Of a DNA stretch of 64,000 nt, positions 43,177-54,449 are shown one piece after another. The stretch spans positions 735,001-799,000 of the forward strand of contig JAJOZX010000088.1 of NCBI GenBank assembly GCA_023014485.1. Reading direction: 5' to 3'. Numbering within the stretch: position 1 is the stretch's first letter; every line of letters starts with the position of its first letter. The stretch comes from Bathynomus jamesi (lineage: Eukaryota > Arthropoda > Malacostraca > Isopoda > Cirolanidae). A program made the position numbers and the translations under genes. Under the pieces are notes generated by a model. That model was not told where the DNA came from, made no database searches, and saw only the letters and a list, made by a program, of their open reading frames with translations.

Positions 43177-44740
43177 ATAGTGGACCTAGTTTTAGCCGTT
43201 TAAGGTGATAATAATTTAATTGTATGCAATGGCTGATTGCTTATTAATGAAAGGCTGGGTTAATAATTTACGATGTAAAGTATCACCAATTGAAAGTGGC
43301 TAATTGAGTAGGCCGACCATACTATTGGAAGCGACCGGAATGGCAGCGAGGGTCACCAGCTTGGATTACGCCCAAACAAATTAATATTAAGGTTATAAAA
43401 AAGTACCTTATTTTTTGTAATTTATTATGAAAATAAAGATATTATTTATTCACCGTGATTAACAAAGAATTGACAGTAATTAATTGATAGTTTTACGTTA
43501 TGCTTATGACATAGACTTAACTAATAAGATGAAATGTTAATAGCTTAATTGACACGTAATAAGTAATACTCATTGATGGTATGTAAATGGCATGCAACAT
43601 GGAACACTGAATGGGCCTAGTAAATGATATAAAGAATGCACGTGCGTTGTGGTACACTGAATGGAATACATGACACTCTGATCAAGTAGGCTAGATAATT
43701 GAATGGGTCTAGTAATGACACAGAATAAATGATGCGGCCCCATAATAATGGAAGTTAATGACGTGCATTATTGGATAGGCCTAATGATAATTTGAAGGTA
43801 TGTACACTGTAAATGAATTAGGCCTGCAGTAAGAGAAATTAAGTTATCACATAAACATATAAATGAACACAATAACACACAATGATACGCGAAGTTACGG
43901 TTTTCGGAATGACACTTGACTTGGGAAAATAGGCCTATTGCGTCTTTAAACGGGAGTCAATTGGAACGTTTAACTACTCACTTTGGGAGTATAGCCTACC
44001 GTTCGGCGGTAGGCTAATGTAGGCTTCATGTGATTTACCTAGAGAAGATGTACTTATCTTTACGGGACGATGAAACCGCTGTTGAAGAGGAAGCTATTAC
44101 CGTAGACTCGAGTTGTCGTTGTCCGTTAAGCCTCTCAAGATGATGGAGATGCTTGATGTAGGCTTCGTAAAACGTAGGCCTGAAGTGATGTTACTTCTCG
44201 AGGTGCAGGATGGCCTATAAATGATATTGCAGGCGTAGGCCTGAGGTGCTGAATATATCTCGTACGGTAGAGAAACTTGAAGGCTGACCTTGTAAACCGT
44301 AGGCCCGAAGTGATTCTGGTTGGGCTTCAAAGGATTGCTTCTGCAGGCGGTCTGTAGAAGGTCTTACTTGATGATAAATCGTAGGCCTTGAAGGAAGAAG
44401 CAGGCCGCTCCTCCGGCGGGAAGCCGGAGGGCGGTTGACGTGATGAGATCTGCTCGACGAGGTAGAAAGCGAGTGTCTGTGTGAGTGAGAATGAGTGTGA
44501 GTGGGTGCTCGCTTTTATACGTAGTTCCTCTGACGTAGGACTTCGCGCCAAATCTTAAGACGCCTTGTCCGCGCGTCCTTTTGGTGAAGAGCTTGCGTTC
44601 GCGCCTTTTGGGAAGAAACAGACGTTTCCATTGTTTGATTCTTTGCCCACGTGTGTTTTTCGAATAATGTTTGATGAAGGCGTGGAAAGAAGAATTTGTC
44701 TGTCTATTTGTTGGTCTATTTCTTGTCGATCCGCTACACC
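43177..44740 (-). mobile_element. Probable solo LTR inside the capsid gene
   Basis: A 1564-bp insertion between duplicated ACATAT (43171-43176 and 44741-44746) exactly where the capsid reading breaks (TYI / TYLRVRRVK). On the minus strand it starts near TGTAGCGGATCGACAAG. It has a TATA box (GTATAAAAGCGAGC, about 44506-44520) followed by CACTCACACT repeats, and near 43445 an AATAAA. These are LTR features: promoter, transcribed region, polyadenylation signal. There is no open frame with protein motifs. Boundaries are not a perfect TG..CA, so the class is inferred. Confidence 0.6.
44505..44521 (-). promoter_or_regulatory. TATA-type promoter in the solo LTR
   Basis: Minus-strand GTATAAAAGCGAGC followed about 25 bp downstream by CT/CA-rich initiator-like sequence. 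Typical spacing for an LTR core promoter; direction is away from the capsid gene's sense strand. Confidence 0.5.
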
Positions 44741-45367
44741 ACATATCTTAGAGTTCGTCGTGTGAAGCTGTCCGCTACGAAGCAGATGGAGATTGAAAAA
44801 CGTTTGTTGAAAGATACAGCTAAATACCCAATGAGAAGCGTGATTTTAAAAACGCATAACGTCACGGCGGGTGTAAGTAGATAGAGAATATAGCCTTGGG
44901 TATTCTCCCGCAGCGTGTTCCTCTCAGCTTGCTCGACCATAATTCCATGGTCGGCGAGTATAAGAAATCCGCCTTCAAATTCCAAAATTTCGGCTTGAAA
45001 AGCATAAATTTTACATATTAACGGTGCATCTGTTGATGGGGCTTTGGAAGTGAAATACTCTATAGGTCCCGAGTTTTCTTTTTGTTCACGCACATACCAT
45101 AATCTAACCCGCGATATTAATGGGTGTGATATTTTTGGCTAGGATGTCATTATAGACGAGTTTATAATGAAAGCAGCATCTTCGCATTTGATCTATCGGT
45201 TGACCAATGTGGCAGCGCTAGCACACATCTGAACCCCCAAACGCACGGCAGTTTCGGTGTAAGATTTGAATTTGATGAAGCGTTAGTCAACCCTATAGGT
45301 GTAGGAGTGTCATCAAGATTGACTGATTCAGAGGAGTATCTGGAGATTTTAAAATATACTGGATGAA

Positions 45368-45849
45368 ATGACGATATGCGAGGTTATGATGTAGGATTGT
45401 TTCACACGAAACATATTCGCAGGGACTTATGCAAAAAACGAAAAACTGAAACATCCGATTACGAAAAAATGTCGCATTTATAGTAAACACCGACTCCCTT
45501 GGTAGCCCGGATAACCACTGGTTCACGATATTTGTTAGAAATAGAGAATGTCTATTGTTATGGCTCTTTAGCACTGTAATTGTGGCTCGACCCCGTAATT
45601 ATGGATTTTATAAAAAAGCTACGTGTAGAAAGAGTTGTGTGGAATCCACAACGATATCAAGGATTTTTCTCAAATATGTGTGGACACCATTGCCTCTGCT
45701 TTATTTCATTTCTGGCTGGCTGGAACAGCTATTCAGATTTCTTAAAAAAACTAGATTTTAGTATTTATGAGGGTAATGATAACCTCGAGTTTAGCGAGGT
45801 AGTCCGCAGATTCCCCTTTTTAAATGAAACGGGCACGCGTGTTGTATAA
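45368..45849 (+). pseudogene. Polinton adenain-like cysteine protease, broken
   Basis: Begins at ATG 45368 right after the capsid remnant. Readable blocks in three frames: RNIFAGTYAKNEKLKHP (about 45410-45460), SPDNHWFTIFVRNRECLL (about 45505-45555, His of the catalytic site), QRYQGFFSNMCGHHCLCFISFL (about 45650-45715, with the nucleophile Cys in CGHHC), and a helical end to FLNETGTRVV. This is the adenovirus-type maturation protease found in Polintons, which cleaves capsid and core precursors. Frame changes near 45470, 45500 and 45590 inactivate it. Confidence 0.85.
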
Positions 45850-46507
45850 ATGAGAACATATGTATATATATACACTACGTACCGACGCAATAAGCAGATA
45901 TTACGTAAAAAATGTGTTGTTACAAGAATTCTGTGTTAATTTTATAATTTTTTTTAAAATGGTTCCTTTGGCTTTATTAGTTAATAAAATGTTGAAAATA
46001 TTTGGTTTATTCTTACTCCGACCTGTACACACGTACAAGTAAAAAGAATAAAAAACTTACATCCTTTCTCCGACAATTTCGCATTCGCCGGAACGCTCCC
46101 TGGTCGCCCCTTAAAAGAAAAATATTATACAGTCGGAGCGTCCCTAAGAATAAAAAAAAACACGTTCAATTTGAAATATTATTATTATTATTAGAGTTTT
46201 AAGGATATTTATTGACAAGCAGAATGGAGAGATTTAAAAATAAAGGCGACTTCTTACGCAGTAAAGTCGATGATTGGAGCTTCTAGCGTTGATTCCTACT
46301 CTAACTCACATCGAAGTAGGTCTATGTCAGAGCTAAATTGTTGAAACTGTGATAAATATCGCTAATTCTGCATTTCTTAAAACTGTATACGCTAAATGAA
46401 ATTTCTAACTGTGGGCCATTCAATTTGTAAAATGTAACGGCTATATCTTTTTAAATACAGAACAAAACCTTAGCTTCATTAAATGTTGAAAATATCTGCG
46501 TTATTCA

Positions 46508-46550
<43 letters not shown>

Positions 46551-46860
46551 AGAATAAAAACTTACATCCTTTCTCCGATAATTTCGCATTCGCCCGAAAT
46601 ATTTTCGCATAAAGCTAACTGGTCGCCCCTAAAAAGAAAAAATATTATACAGGCGGAGCGTTCCTAAGAATAAAAAATATATACATTTAATTAGAAATAT
46701 TATTCTTATTAGAGTTTTAAGGATGTTTATTGACACAGAGACTTTTAAATTAAAGCGACTTCTTACGCAGTAAGATCGATGATTGGAGCTTTCAGCCTTG
46801 ACTCGTACCCATTACATAGCGAAGTAGGTCTGCGTCATAACTAAAATGTAGAAAATAAAA
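45850..46860. repeat. Direct duplication of ~340 bp downstream of the protease
   Basis: About 45985-46335 and 46482-46850 share AAATGTTGAAAATAT, AAGAATAAAAA(A)CTTACATCC, TTTCTCCGA(C/T)AATTTCGC, TGGTCGCCCCT, ATTATACAG(T/G)CGGAGCG and GACTTCTTACGCAGTAA. A CA microsatellite (46508-46548) sits near the start of the second copy. Divergence is moderate. No coding motif; it may be the terminal region of the Polinton, but I found no inverted partner. Confidence 0.7.
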
Positions 46861-48136
46861 ACTAATGCTCTATTAATTTTAAAAGAGGTTTTATGTAAGA
46901 GAAATGTTGCACGAGTTACTGAGGCACACCTTAATAGACTGTTCTCGAATTACGTGGAACTTACACGATGTAATCGTCGCTGCTCGAGACGGCAATACTC
47001 TCGTATCACGATTCTTGTAACGCCGCTTGCCCTAAGAATTGACTCGAGAATGCACAACCGTCGTCCACGAGTTCCATGAAATGTACGCATGCGTCAGCAC
47101 TGTAAAATAACGACGTGTACACACACATATATATACATATAGCGACGATATATAGCTAAAAATAGCTGCTCACACTGTATTACCACATAGAAACATCCCG
47201 GGTTTTGTAAATTCGCCTAGACATTCGTGTATGGAAGAGTCCGACCTTTCAGATAAAAATAATAATAATAGATTAAAATTGTTCACGAAAACAGGAAAAC
47301 TTCACAAAAAACACTTCTACACGACACAGTAGAAATAGATTGTATATACTTCACTGAGAGCGAATAAGGTTATTCGCGTAGAGCACAATGTATCCACGTA
47401 AAATAACTTACATAACGATATTCGGGAATTCGTCCGACGGCATGTGCTTGCTTATAAGTTTGTATACACCAGTTGAAAGCTTCACCAAACTGGAAATTAA
47501 TCGTTTATGGGTCTGTTACGCATTTGTATAGGAGAGGGGAAAAAGCGCCCCCTAGAATGGGGCATGATGAAGAAAAGCATTACCCCCTCTTCACACTTTA
47601 AGAAAGCAAAACACTCATTGGCTGAACTTGTTTTGGTGGGAGGCTTCTGAGCGAGGTTTATGGGCGGTCCTTAAGTTTTTGCCTGCCCACACGAGAGAGA
47701 GAGAGAGTTCATAATTTAACCCATAAACAACCAAAACTAATTTTTATTTCCTGATATTTAAGTTCTAACCTAAATTGTAGTGTTAAAATGTGTCATCAAA
47801 AAAGGACGCTGGCCGTTAATAGGATAATAGATGTATATACATAAAATGTAAACCTTTAGAATATTTCTGTCTTTCAAATATCTATATTCGATTAAAAAAG
47901 ATTGCTGCTTGAAAAGTAGAATTCTTTTCGGTTGAGAAAGTATAATTGGTTTGGAGTTAATAAAGTTATTTCATATATTTAAGTAAGCTCACTATTAAAT
48001 AAAATTCCATTTTCTGTATTACAAATATGTGTAAATAAACCCGTTATATTTCTTTTCGGCTGAGTAAGCTTAATTGGTTTGGATTTAAAATCTTTCAATG
48101 AACATATTTAATTAAGAACCCCATTAAATAAAGTTA
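46861..48136. other. No gene seen
   Basis: AT-rich sequence with a GAGA run near 47695 and a short TATATA stretch. Stops are frequent in all frames and no RNA gene is evident. Confidence 0.5.
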
Positions 48137-48144
48137 CATTTTCT

Positions 48145-48435
48145 GGTGCTCTTCCAATATGTGCTCTACCTTACAATTTACATTCCAATAAGTGATCTAC
48201 CTTAGATTATTCGGATTAGCAGCAGGTACGTTAGTTAGCCTTATAAGGCTAACTAACGAAAATATCACGACTTAACCTAACCAATCGTCAAGGGCGTATA
48301 GTTGACCTAACGATTGGTTAGGTTAAGTCATGATATTTTCGTTAGTTAGCCTTATAAGGCTAGTTTCACGGTAGAGCACGTATTGGAATATGGTAGATCA
48401 CAGTTTCGCGGTAGAGCACTTATTGGAAGAGCACC
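48145..48435. mobile_element. Palindromic MITE, family 1 (copy b)
   Basis: 291 bp, more than 95 percent like 2173-2463 by eye. Ends GGTGCTCTTCCAATATG and its complement. Perfect 8-bp duplication CATTTTCT at 48137-48144 and 48436-48443. Confidence 0.93.
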
Positions 48436-48443
48436 CATTTTCT

Positions 48444-49985
48444 CTATTACAAATATGCGTAGAAGACGGCTTTACTTGGGATAACCCTGCTAAAATGAAT
48501 TTTATAAACGCCAAATCATATTATTTATATAGGAAAATATTATATTTTACTGGCCTATGAATAATAAGCTGTTTTTAAACGTAGTTTATTTGCTCGATTG
48601 AAAGTATTTTTTTCCTATATTTCGATTAAAATGTCAAAGAATATATGTCAAAGAATGTATATATATACATATGTATATATGTCAAAGAATATATGTCAAA
48701 GAATATGACAGATATTAACATATAAATATATATATAATCATGATTAAAATTCTGTGAAGGAAAGGATATAGCCTGAATAATAATAATAATAATAATATTC
48801 CCTGCTTAATTATGATAAAACGGGGAAAGGGTGAGCCGTGATGTATTTCGCTCGTTCCGTACGTAAAAATCGCTATTTTACACCACAGTGTGAATTCGCG
48901 TGATGTCGAAAGTGGGGGGGTTTAAAAGAATCGGATGTCCCTGGAGAGAGAGATGTGAGGAATATTTCCCTTCCTAGCACGGACCGTGCTATATCCATGT
49001 TTTACATTACAGTGTGAAAACTGAGAGATACCGGAGATGTACGATTAATGCAGCTGGTGTGTTTCCTTACAAAAGCATAGACTCGAACTAGATATCATTT
49101 TGACACTGCCTCGTTTCGTGTTAAATTAAGGTTGAGGAATATCACGCTCGTGTGTTTTTACATTAGCGCCCTTCTGTTCATGCTTTACTGATTTCTCGGA
49201 TGCTCTGTGAGAAGTTAATCTTACACTTTGGTGATACAAGCATATATTTTTGATGTTATATGAGCGGTTTTGGTAGCCAGGCAGTTTTGTCGACTGAAAT
49301 TTAGTGTTAAATTAAGACGCATCTGTGTTTTCAAAAACAATGTCTATCTACTTATCTCGAATTAAATATCACGGCCTGCTTTGGCATTCTCGAATTAAAT
49401 TTGATGGAAATAACTATTAACTAAAAAAAAAATATTTATTTAATATATATTTTTCTCCTTTTTCTTCTGCACTATTATTTTTGTTGCGTATATATAAGTG
49501 TATATTTTTTATTCTTAGTATGTGACCTGGTGTTTCCCATTATACACTGCTTTTAATTTCGCATGTTGAATTATTTTGTGTGTCAAAAATAAGGTATTGT
49601 CTTTCTGAAATATCGAATTACATGAACTGATTTAAGCGTTCAGCTTTGACAATAACATGTTAAATTTGATGGGGATATTTACCTGTTGGTCACTTTTCGC
49701 AGATTTATGCGTTCTTTCACAGTGTAAAGAGAGAGAGAGAGAGAGGGAGTAAAATGTTTGTTTCCTTAATCTGCTATGATATATTCGCGCAAAGTTTGGC
49801 GTAAAATGAGGAAGTGTATATTTTAAATAAAATGTTTATGATCCTGATGTCGTAGAAAATAAAAAGGGTGCCTGAAAATAATTTTATTAACTCCAAATAT
49901 ACTTGCTTAATATATACAGTATAAATATATATATATATATACAGTATATATATATATAAATATATATATATACCCTTATTTGTCG

Positions 49986-50036
<51 letters not shown>

Positions 50037-50048
50037 CTTATTTGTCGC

Positions 50049-50081
<33 letters not shown>

Positions 50082-50200
50082 TATATATATTAATACTTGT
50101 GTGTGTATATATATATATATATATATACATTTAATATATTATATTAATACTTATATATATATTGCAATAAAATCACAGAAAAACACGTGATCTTTTTAAT
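48444..50200. other. No gene; microsatellite-rich
   Basis: Repeated TCAAAGAATATATG words (48635-48710), an AAT run (48779-48800), a GA run (49727-49747), and long TA runs with the repeated insert TATACCCTTATTTGTCGC (49968 and 50033). All frames are closed by stops. Confidence 0.6.
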
Positions 50201-50341
50201 AAGCAAACAACCACAGGGAAAAGGAAAAGTAAACACGAAATCCGAGCGCTTTCGTGATATATTCACATCTTCAGGGATGTAAATATATCACGAAAGCACT
50301 CGGATTTCGTGTTCACTTTTCCTTTTCCTTGTGGTTATTTG

Positions 50342-50345
<4 letters not shown>
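50201..50345. repeat. Near-perfect inverted repeat (hairpin) of a PLE terminus
   Basis: Arms 50201-50269 and 50277-50345 are inverted copies with only a few mismatches, separated by ~7 bases. Landmarks: GAAATCCGAGCG(C/T)TTTCGTGATATAT on one arm and its complement on the other, and the CTTTTCCTTTTCC run. Cytosol/genome hairpins of this size are unstable in cloning. The sequence type and the hammerhead inside point to a PLE terminal repeat inserted as an inverted pair. Confidence 0.88.
50240..50278 (-). ncRNA. Hammerhead ribozyme candidate, well formed
   Basis: Minus strand: stem I ATCC pairs with GGAT. Core CTGAAGA fits CUGANGA. Stem II GTGA/TCAC closes an AATATAT-type loop. Then GAAA, a self-complementary AGCGCT as stem III, and cleavage after C of TC. 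All required core bases are present. Short, self-complementary stem III matches the type described in Penelope-like elements, which may act as dimers. Confidence 0.75.
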
Positions 50346-50376
<31 letters not shown>

Positions 50377-50531
50377 TTAAAGATAACTAAAGAAGTATAA
50401 TTCCTTTTGATTTGGGTGTTTAATTGAAAGTTTCATCTCAAATATATGTGTTAATTAATTTAAATTGTTTTGCGACTAATATAATATATTCGAGAAAATA
50501 AACAGAATGATGTAGTTGTCTTTTATTTCAA

Positions 50532-50572
<41 letters not shown>
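50346..50572. repeat. TA microsatellites and dispersed AATAAAGCACAAC-type tag
   Basis: Two TA runs flank an inverted copy (about 50468-50522) of the tag seen at 1961-2035 and 60599-60650 (here TTGCGACTAATATA...GAAAATAAACAGAATGATG). Confidence 0.65.
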
Positions 50573-50640
50573 GGCGGTTCAAATAAATGAAAATTAAAAA
50601 TTCAAGCAAGCATTGATCATCTTGCATTCAATTGATTTGC
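50573..50640 (+). mobile_element. TAGGG-type transposon tip
   Basis: TAGGGCGGTTCAAATAAATG directly after a TA run. It resembles the 14103 tip (TAGGGCGGGTCGATT). Only the end is present before Tc1-linked sequence begins. Confidence 0.45.
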
Positions 50641-50649
50641 ACTCTACAT

Positions 50650-51241
50650 TTTTGCGGGTATACTACTAGCGACATACCAAAATATTAGAATATTTTGTCA
50701 GGTGTTACAAAAAATAGAATAAATTCATTATCTTTATTCAGTACTGCCAATATATTAAACATTTATCAAAGATTTTTTAACTCTGCGTCTTAATATTTAG
50801 TTGGTCCACCCATAGCCCTGATTACTGCCTTCATTCGATGTGGCATCGAATCGACAAACCTCTTGCATTCTTCTGTAATTATCGGTTCCCAAGTTGTCAT
50901 CAAACATCTCTTCAGTTCACTAAGTGTTCCTGGTTTGCGCTTTTGGACCTTCTGCTTAGCAATATTGCAAATACTTTCTATCAGGATTAAGATCGGGAGA
51001 ATTAGTTGGCCATGGTAGTACTTCAGTTTCCTAATCATCAAACCACGCAGATGTTGCACGAGCCGCATGAGCTGGAGTCAGGTGATGTTGAAAAATAAAT
51101 GGTTCGCCTCCATACAGCTGTTCTGCAGACTCCAGCATGAAGTACGTTAAGATATTCTTGATAAATGTTATGTTTGCACAGGCCACTTCCCGCACGCAAC
51201 TGTTATGAGGATACACTCTTGGACGATCTGATGTAAGGACT
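50650..51241 (-). pseudogene. Tc1-like transposase, C-terminal fragment
   Basis: Minus strand, two frames joined by a frameshift near 51040. The first (51216-51031) reads FMLESAEQLYGGEPFIFQHHLTPAHAARATSAWFDD (second catalytic Asp region). The second (51068-50790) includes NIAKQKVQKRKPGTLSELKRCL and ends FVDSMPHRMKAVIRAMGGPTKY. These are the C-terminal blocks of Tc1-family DD34E enzymes. The N-terminal DNA-binding region is absent; beyond 51241 unrelated sequence starts. 50650-50789 is the 3' untranslated flank. The copy at 57995 is a close relative. Confidence 0.85.
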
Positions 51242-51432
51242 CAGGCACGTGCAGAGTGGGGGCTACAGGGGCTTAAGCCCTCCTATTTGCCCCTTCATGC
51301 CTCAGAAGTGCCCTTTTTTCCATAAATGTATAAATGCTGTGAAGAGACTTAATTTTTTTGAGGTGGGAGGAGGTGGTGCCCTTTTAATTAATTTTCAGCA
51401 CCCCCATCTGAAGTGTCCTGTGCACGGGCCTG
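51242..51432. mobile_element. Possible MITE with CAGGC(A/C)CGTGCA ends
   Basis: Ends CAGGCACGTGCAGAG and, inverted, CAGGCCCGTGCACAG. About 190 bp, G/C-biased ends, located at the broken edge of the Tc1 gene. A GTAAGG word borders both sides but a clean target duplication is not seen. Confidence 0.5.
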
Positions 51433-52891
51433 TCAGTAAGGTGGTCCTCGAAGTTAAGCTTGGTCTTGGCCGTAGGACACCCGAGTTGTGGGAGCACTTT
51501 ACTACATACTTTGAACACACCAATAATGAAGGCTAAGTCAGGAATGATTTAATTTATAATACAAGAAGTAAGTCTACATTTTGGGGAAGTGCAGTTGAAG
51601 GCTAAATTTTAAGTATTCTTGTTGTTAGGCGCAATTTAAACAGAAAGCAGAATTTTTAAAAAATCCAAAATAAAACGAAAAAGTAAATAACAAAAGATAA
51701 TAATTTTGCAGAGTAGACATTCTTGGGTGGCGACATAATGTCGGAGTTGTACACCGTGTACATTCCATGCACGTGGAATGTACATTGTAATTTTGGTGCG
51801 CTATAATTACGATTATAATTATCAATTAATTCACATTGAGTTATTACGGTTAATTACAGTTAATTATAATTTTATAGTACTACAGTATATATTTAGAGCC
51901 AATTATGGTGACTATTATTTTAGGATTTAATTCGGTAGTCAGGGAGGTAGAGGAAAAGATTGATTAGAAGCATAACACAAAGAATATGGAAAACATACTG
52001 TACAAATAATATAACGCAAATAATAATGTTATGAGTTACAAGCACAACAATAGAGAAGATTTTGGACTGAGAAACTCACTTTTGACGACGTCATCGGAAA
52101 TCGAACACTTGCGTCAGCACCAACGGGTATCTTGCGAGAGGTTAAATAATTTTAAGAAATAAAAAAATAAGTAAAATTCTTAAATCAGCTTCTGAAGAAG
52201 AACTGGCCGCATACACATGGACGTAATTACATGTAAGGTAGCCACGAACGTAATCATGATCAGCGGACATATACGAATGCATAAAGTATGCATACGTCAC
52301 ACAATAGATTATGTACGTAATATAGAGGGACAAGTAAACATGGACTGATAGGCTAATAGGGCATAGGTAGGTAATAGGTACATGAATGAAGAAATAAATT
52401 CGAAAATAATTTAAAAATACTTTAAAGGGTAATTTACGTTGTGGCTAAAATTAATAAAAGATAAGAAGAAAGAGAAAGATACTAATTTAACATTATTCTA
52501 TTCAAAAAGCGACATGGACGTATAGATGAACATAGCTGACAACATTTATACTTCATTACATTAGAGACACAACATACAAATAATGACTTATATAGTATAA
52601 ACTATGAGGAAGTTATCATACACTGAATACTAAAGATGTCAGTTTGAGGACTTGGTATTCAAAGTATGACAAATGGGAGAGGAATTAATTTACTTTATGA
52701 CGTCATAGTCCAACACATTATGCAATATACGTTGATTCATAATTAATACGTTATAGTTATTTAATTTGGTTGTATAAGTCATTATAGAGAGAAATAAGGG
52801 GAAATAAATTGGAGGGATACGGTAATGAAGGGTTTACAGCCCTGGTACAAGAGGGAGTGAAACTATTAATTAAATATATACACTTATATAC
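51433..52891. other. No gene seen
   Basis: AT-rich sequence with dispersed stops on both strands. An inverted repeat GTACATTCCA...TGGAATGTAC occurs at about 51758-51784. No protein or RNA gene is supported. Confidence 0.5.
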
Positions 52892-53354
52892 TGAAATGAG
52901 AATTACCCAAATGAAACTCAATTCAAATTAGGCTTTAATCTACTAAAACTTCTACTGACATCTACTGAATAACTGCAAAATAACAAACATAAAAATTACT
53001 TAGTGCATTATACTAAACAGAGTCAACTATATGAATTGCTTTAAGATTAAGTTTAACGATAGTTAACTTAGAAAGTTAACTTAGTAATTTATGGCAAAGA
53101 TTAAGTTACTAATTTATATACACCTCTTTAAATTACAATACATACCGAGAAGACAACTATTATTAAAGGTTGCTTTTATCCAAGACCATTATCCATGATT
53201 GACTCTGATATATTATTTATGTTTTCTTTATCATCTTTTATCAATCTTACATTATATAGTATTTTATGGAATACCTATACCTGGAGAAAATATAATACTA
53301 TAGTAACATACAAGGTACACATAAATAATAATGCTATATACAAAAATTATAACA
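52892..53354 (-). repeat. 3' LTR of the Gypsy element
   Basis: 463 bp. Differs from the 5' LTR at a handful of positions (for example TAGTGCATTATAC against TAGTACCATTATAC). In element orientation it is TGTTATAATTTT...CTCATTTCA. Confidence 0.92.
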
Positions 53355-53416
53355 TTCTTCCTCCCTAAAAAAAGAAGAAACTAAATTTAAATTTTAAAAT
53401 TACATAATTAAGAAAT

Positions 53417-54449
53417 TCAATTTTCTTGAGAATAGCCGTAGCGTTCCACAGGCCTTCTTATTCGCGTCGAGCGCCGAGGTGCAGGTTCAGGAGAGGGCTC
53501 TTGATTTTGAATAGTGCCTTCATTGGATTGCACGGGCGGTTCGATAACAGGGTCCGGGTTCTGCATCGTGTCGTCTTGAGGAGCACGTACATTTTCAGTC
53601 TGTGGATCAGATCTCGTCTCGACACTATTAGGGGCGTCTCCAACGGGTGCCAAGTCTCTTATTGCGACGGTATCTTCTCGTCCGCTTGGATAACGAATGT
53701 GGGCATATTGCGGGTTTGATTCCAACAGTTCGACCTCCTGCACTAAGGGTTCGTCTTTATTTCTCACGTGACGTCTTAAGAAGACTTTACCCGGCGAAGT
53801 AAGCCAAGTAAGCATGCTCATCCCAGTGGCTGTTTTTCGTAGAAATGCAAACAACCGTTCATGAGGAGTGGAGTTTGTTGAGGTGCATAATAGTGATCGT
53901 ACCGAATGAAGAGCGTCTGGCAATACTAATTCCCAAGCTTCATTAGGTAAACATTTTGATTCCAAGGCCAAAGTCACCGTCTTCCAAACGATTCCAACAT
54001 AACGCTCACACTGTCCATTTCCCGTAGGGTGATAAGGAGTGGAGCGGCTAGTAGGGACACCCCTTTTATGCAAGAATGACTTAAGTTCTGAAGACATAAA
54101 AGAGGTGCCTCTATCAGAGTGCACGTAACCAGGTAAGCCGAAGATAGAAAAGAGAGTGGTAAGACACGAAATTACTGTAGACGACGAAATATCCTTGCAG
54201 GGGAAGGCAAAGGGAAAGCGAGAGTATTCGTCGACCACTATTAAAATATTTATTACTAGAAGAAGATGGCAAAGGGCCTTTAAAGTCAATGCTTATGCGG
54301 TCGAATGGACGCATGGAACGAATAAGCTCTTGTTGCGTAGGTCGGTAAAATTGCGGTTTCAGTCTTTGGCAGATATGGCACACAGAAACAATGCGCTTTA
54401 CATCATCTACGGAATATGGAAGGTTTCGAACGCGAATAAAATGCATCAT
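53417..54449 (-). pseudogene. Gypsy integrase, one frameshift
   Basis: Zinc-binding part first (54449 downward): RVRNLPYSVDDVKRI, VCHICQRLKPQFYRP. The core has the first Asp in RISIDFKGPLP, then after a shift near 54245 VVDEYSRFPFAFPCK, the second Asp in GYVHSDRGTSF, and the Glu in TGNGQCERYVGIVW. The C-terminal region includes HVRNKDEPLVQEVELL and a Pro/Glu-rich tail ending RRSTRIRRPVERYG at 53417. It catalyses insertion of the reverse-transcribed copy. The upstream junction with RT is also out of frame (about 54410-54450). Confidence 0.88.

Larger units (their letters stand above)
42475..45366 (+). pseudogene. Polinton major capsid protein (double jelly-roll), broken
   Basis: Start MPFIGECTTEVEG at 42475. 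Degraded frames then show PENNFLHT, CDVYLNRTNVSPGVSHHHYRAYLET, VLNFTRDAKETHLAAQGFYTPN (42800-42960), CFARLHSDFLSQGKLLLNGVEMRIKITR (43000-43090) and AVVHILDTYI (43150). A solo LTR interrupts at 43177-44740. Then VRRVKLSATKQMEIEKRLLKDTAKYPMRSVILK, IENIALGILPQRVPLSLLDHNSMVGEYKKSAF and FDLSVDQCGSASTHLNPQTHGSFGVRFEF, ending near EEYLEILKYTG (45350). These are the blocks of the F54H12.2-type capsid protein of animal Polintons, a double jelly-roll shell protein. Many stops and shifts make it non-functional. Confidence 0.85.

Noticed and set aside
44364..44744. 126-codon minus-strand frame in the solo LTR
   Set aside because: Composition is biased, the promoter-like TATA lies within it, and no family motif is visible.
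51249..51536. 95-codon plus-strand frame
   Set aside because: It reads through a probable MITE and has Pro/Gly low-complexity content only.
53426..53719. 97-codon plus-strand frame
   Set aside because: Antisense to the Gypsy integrase tail.
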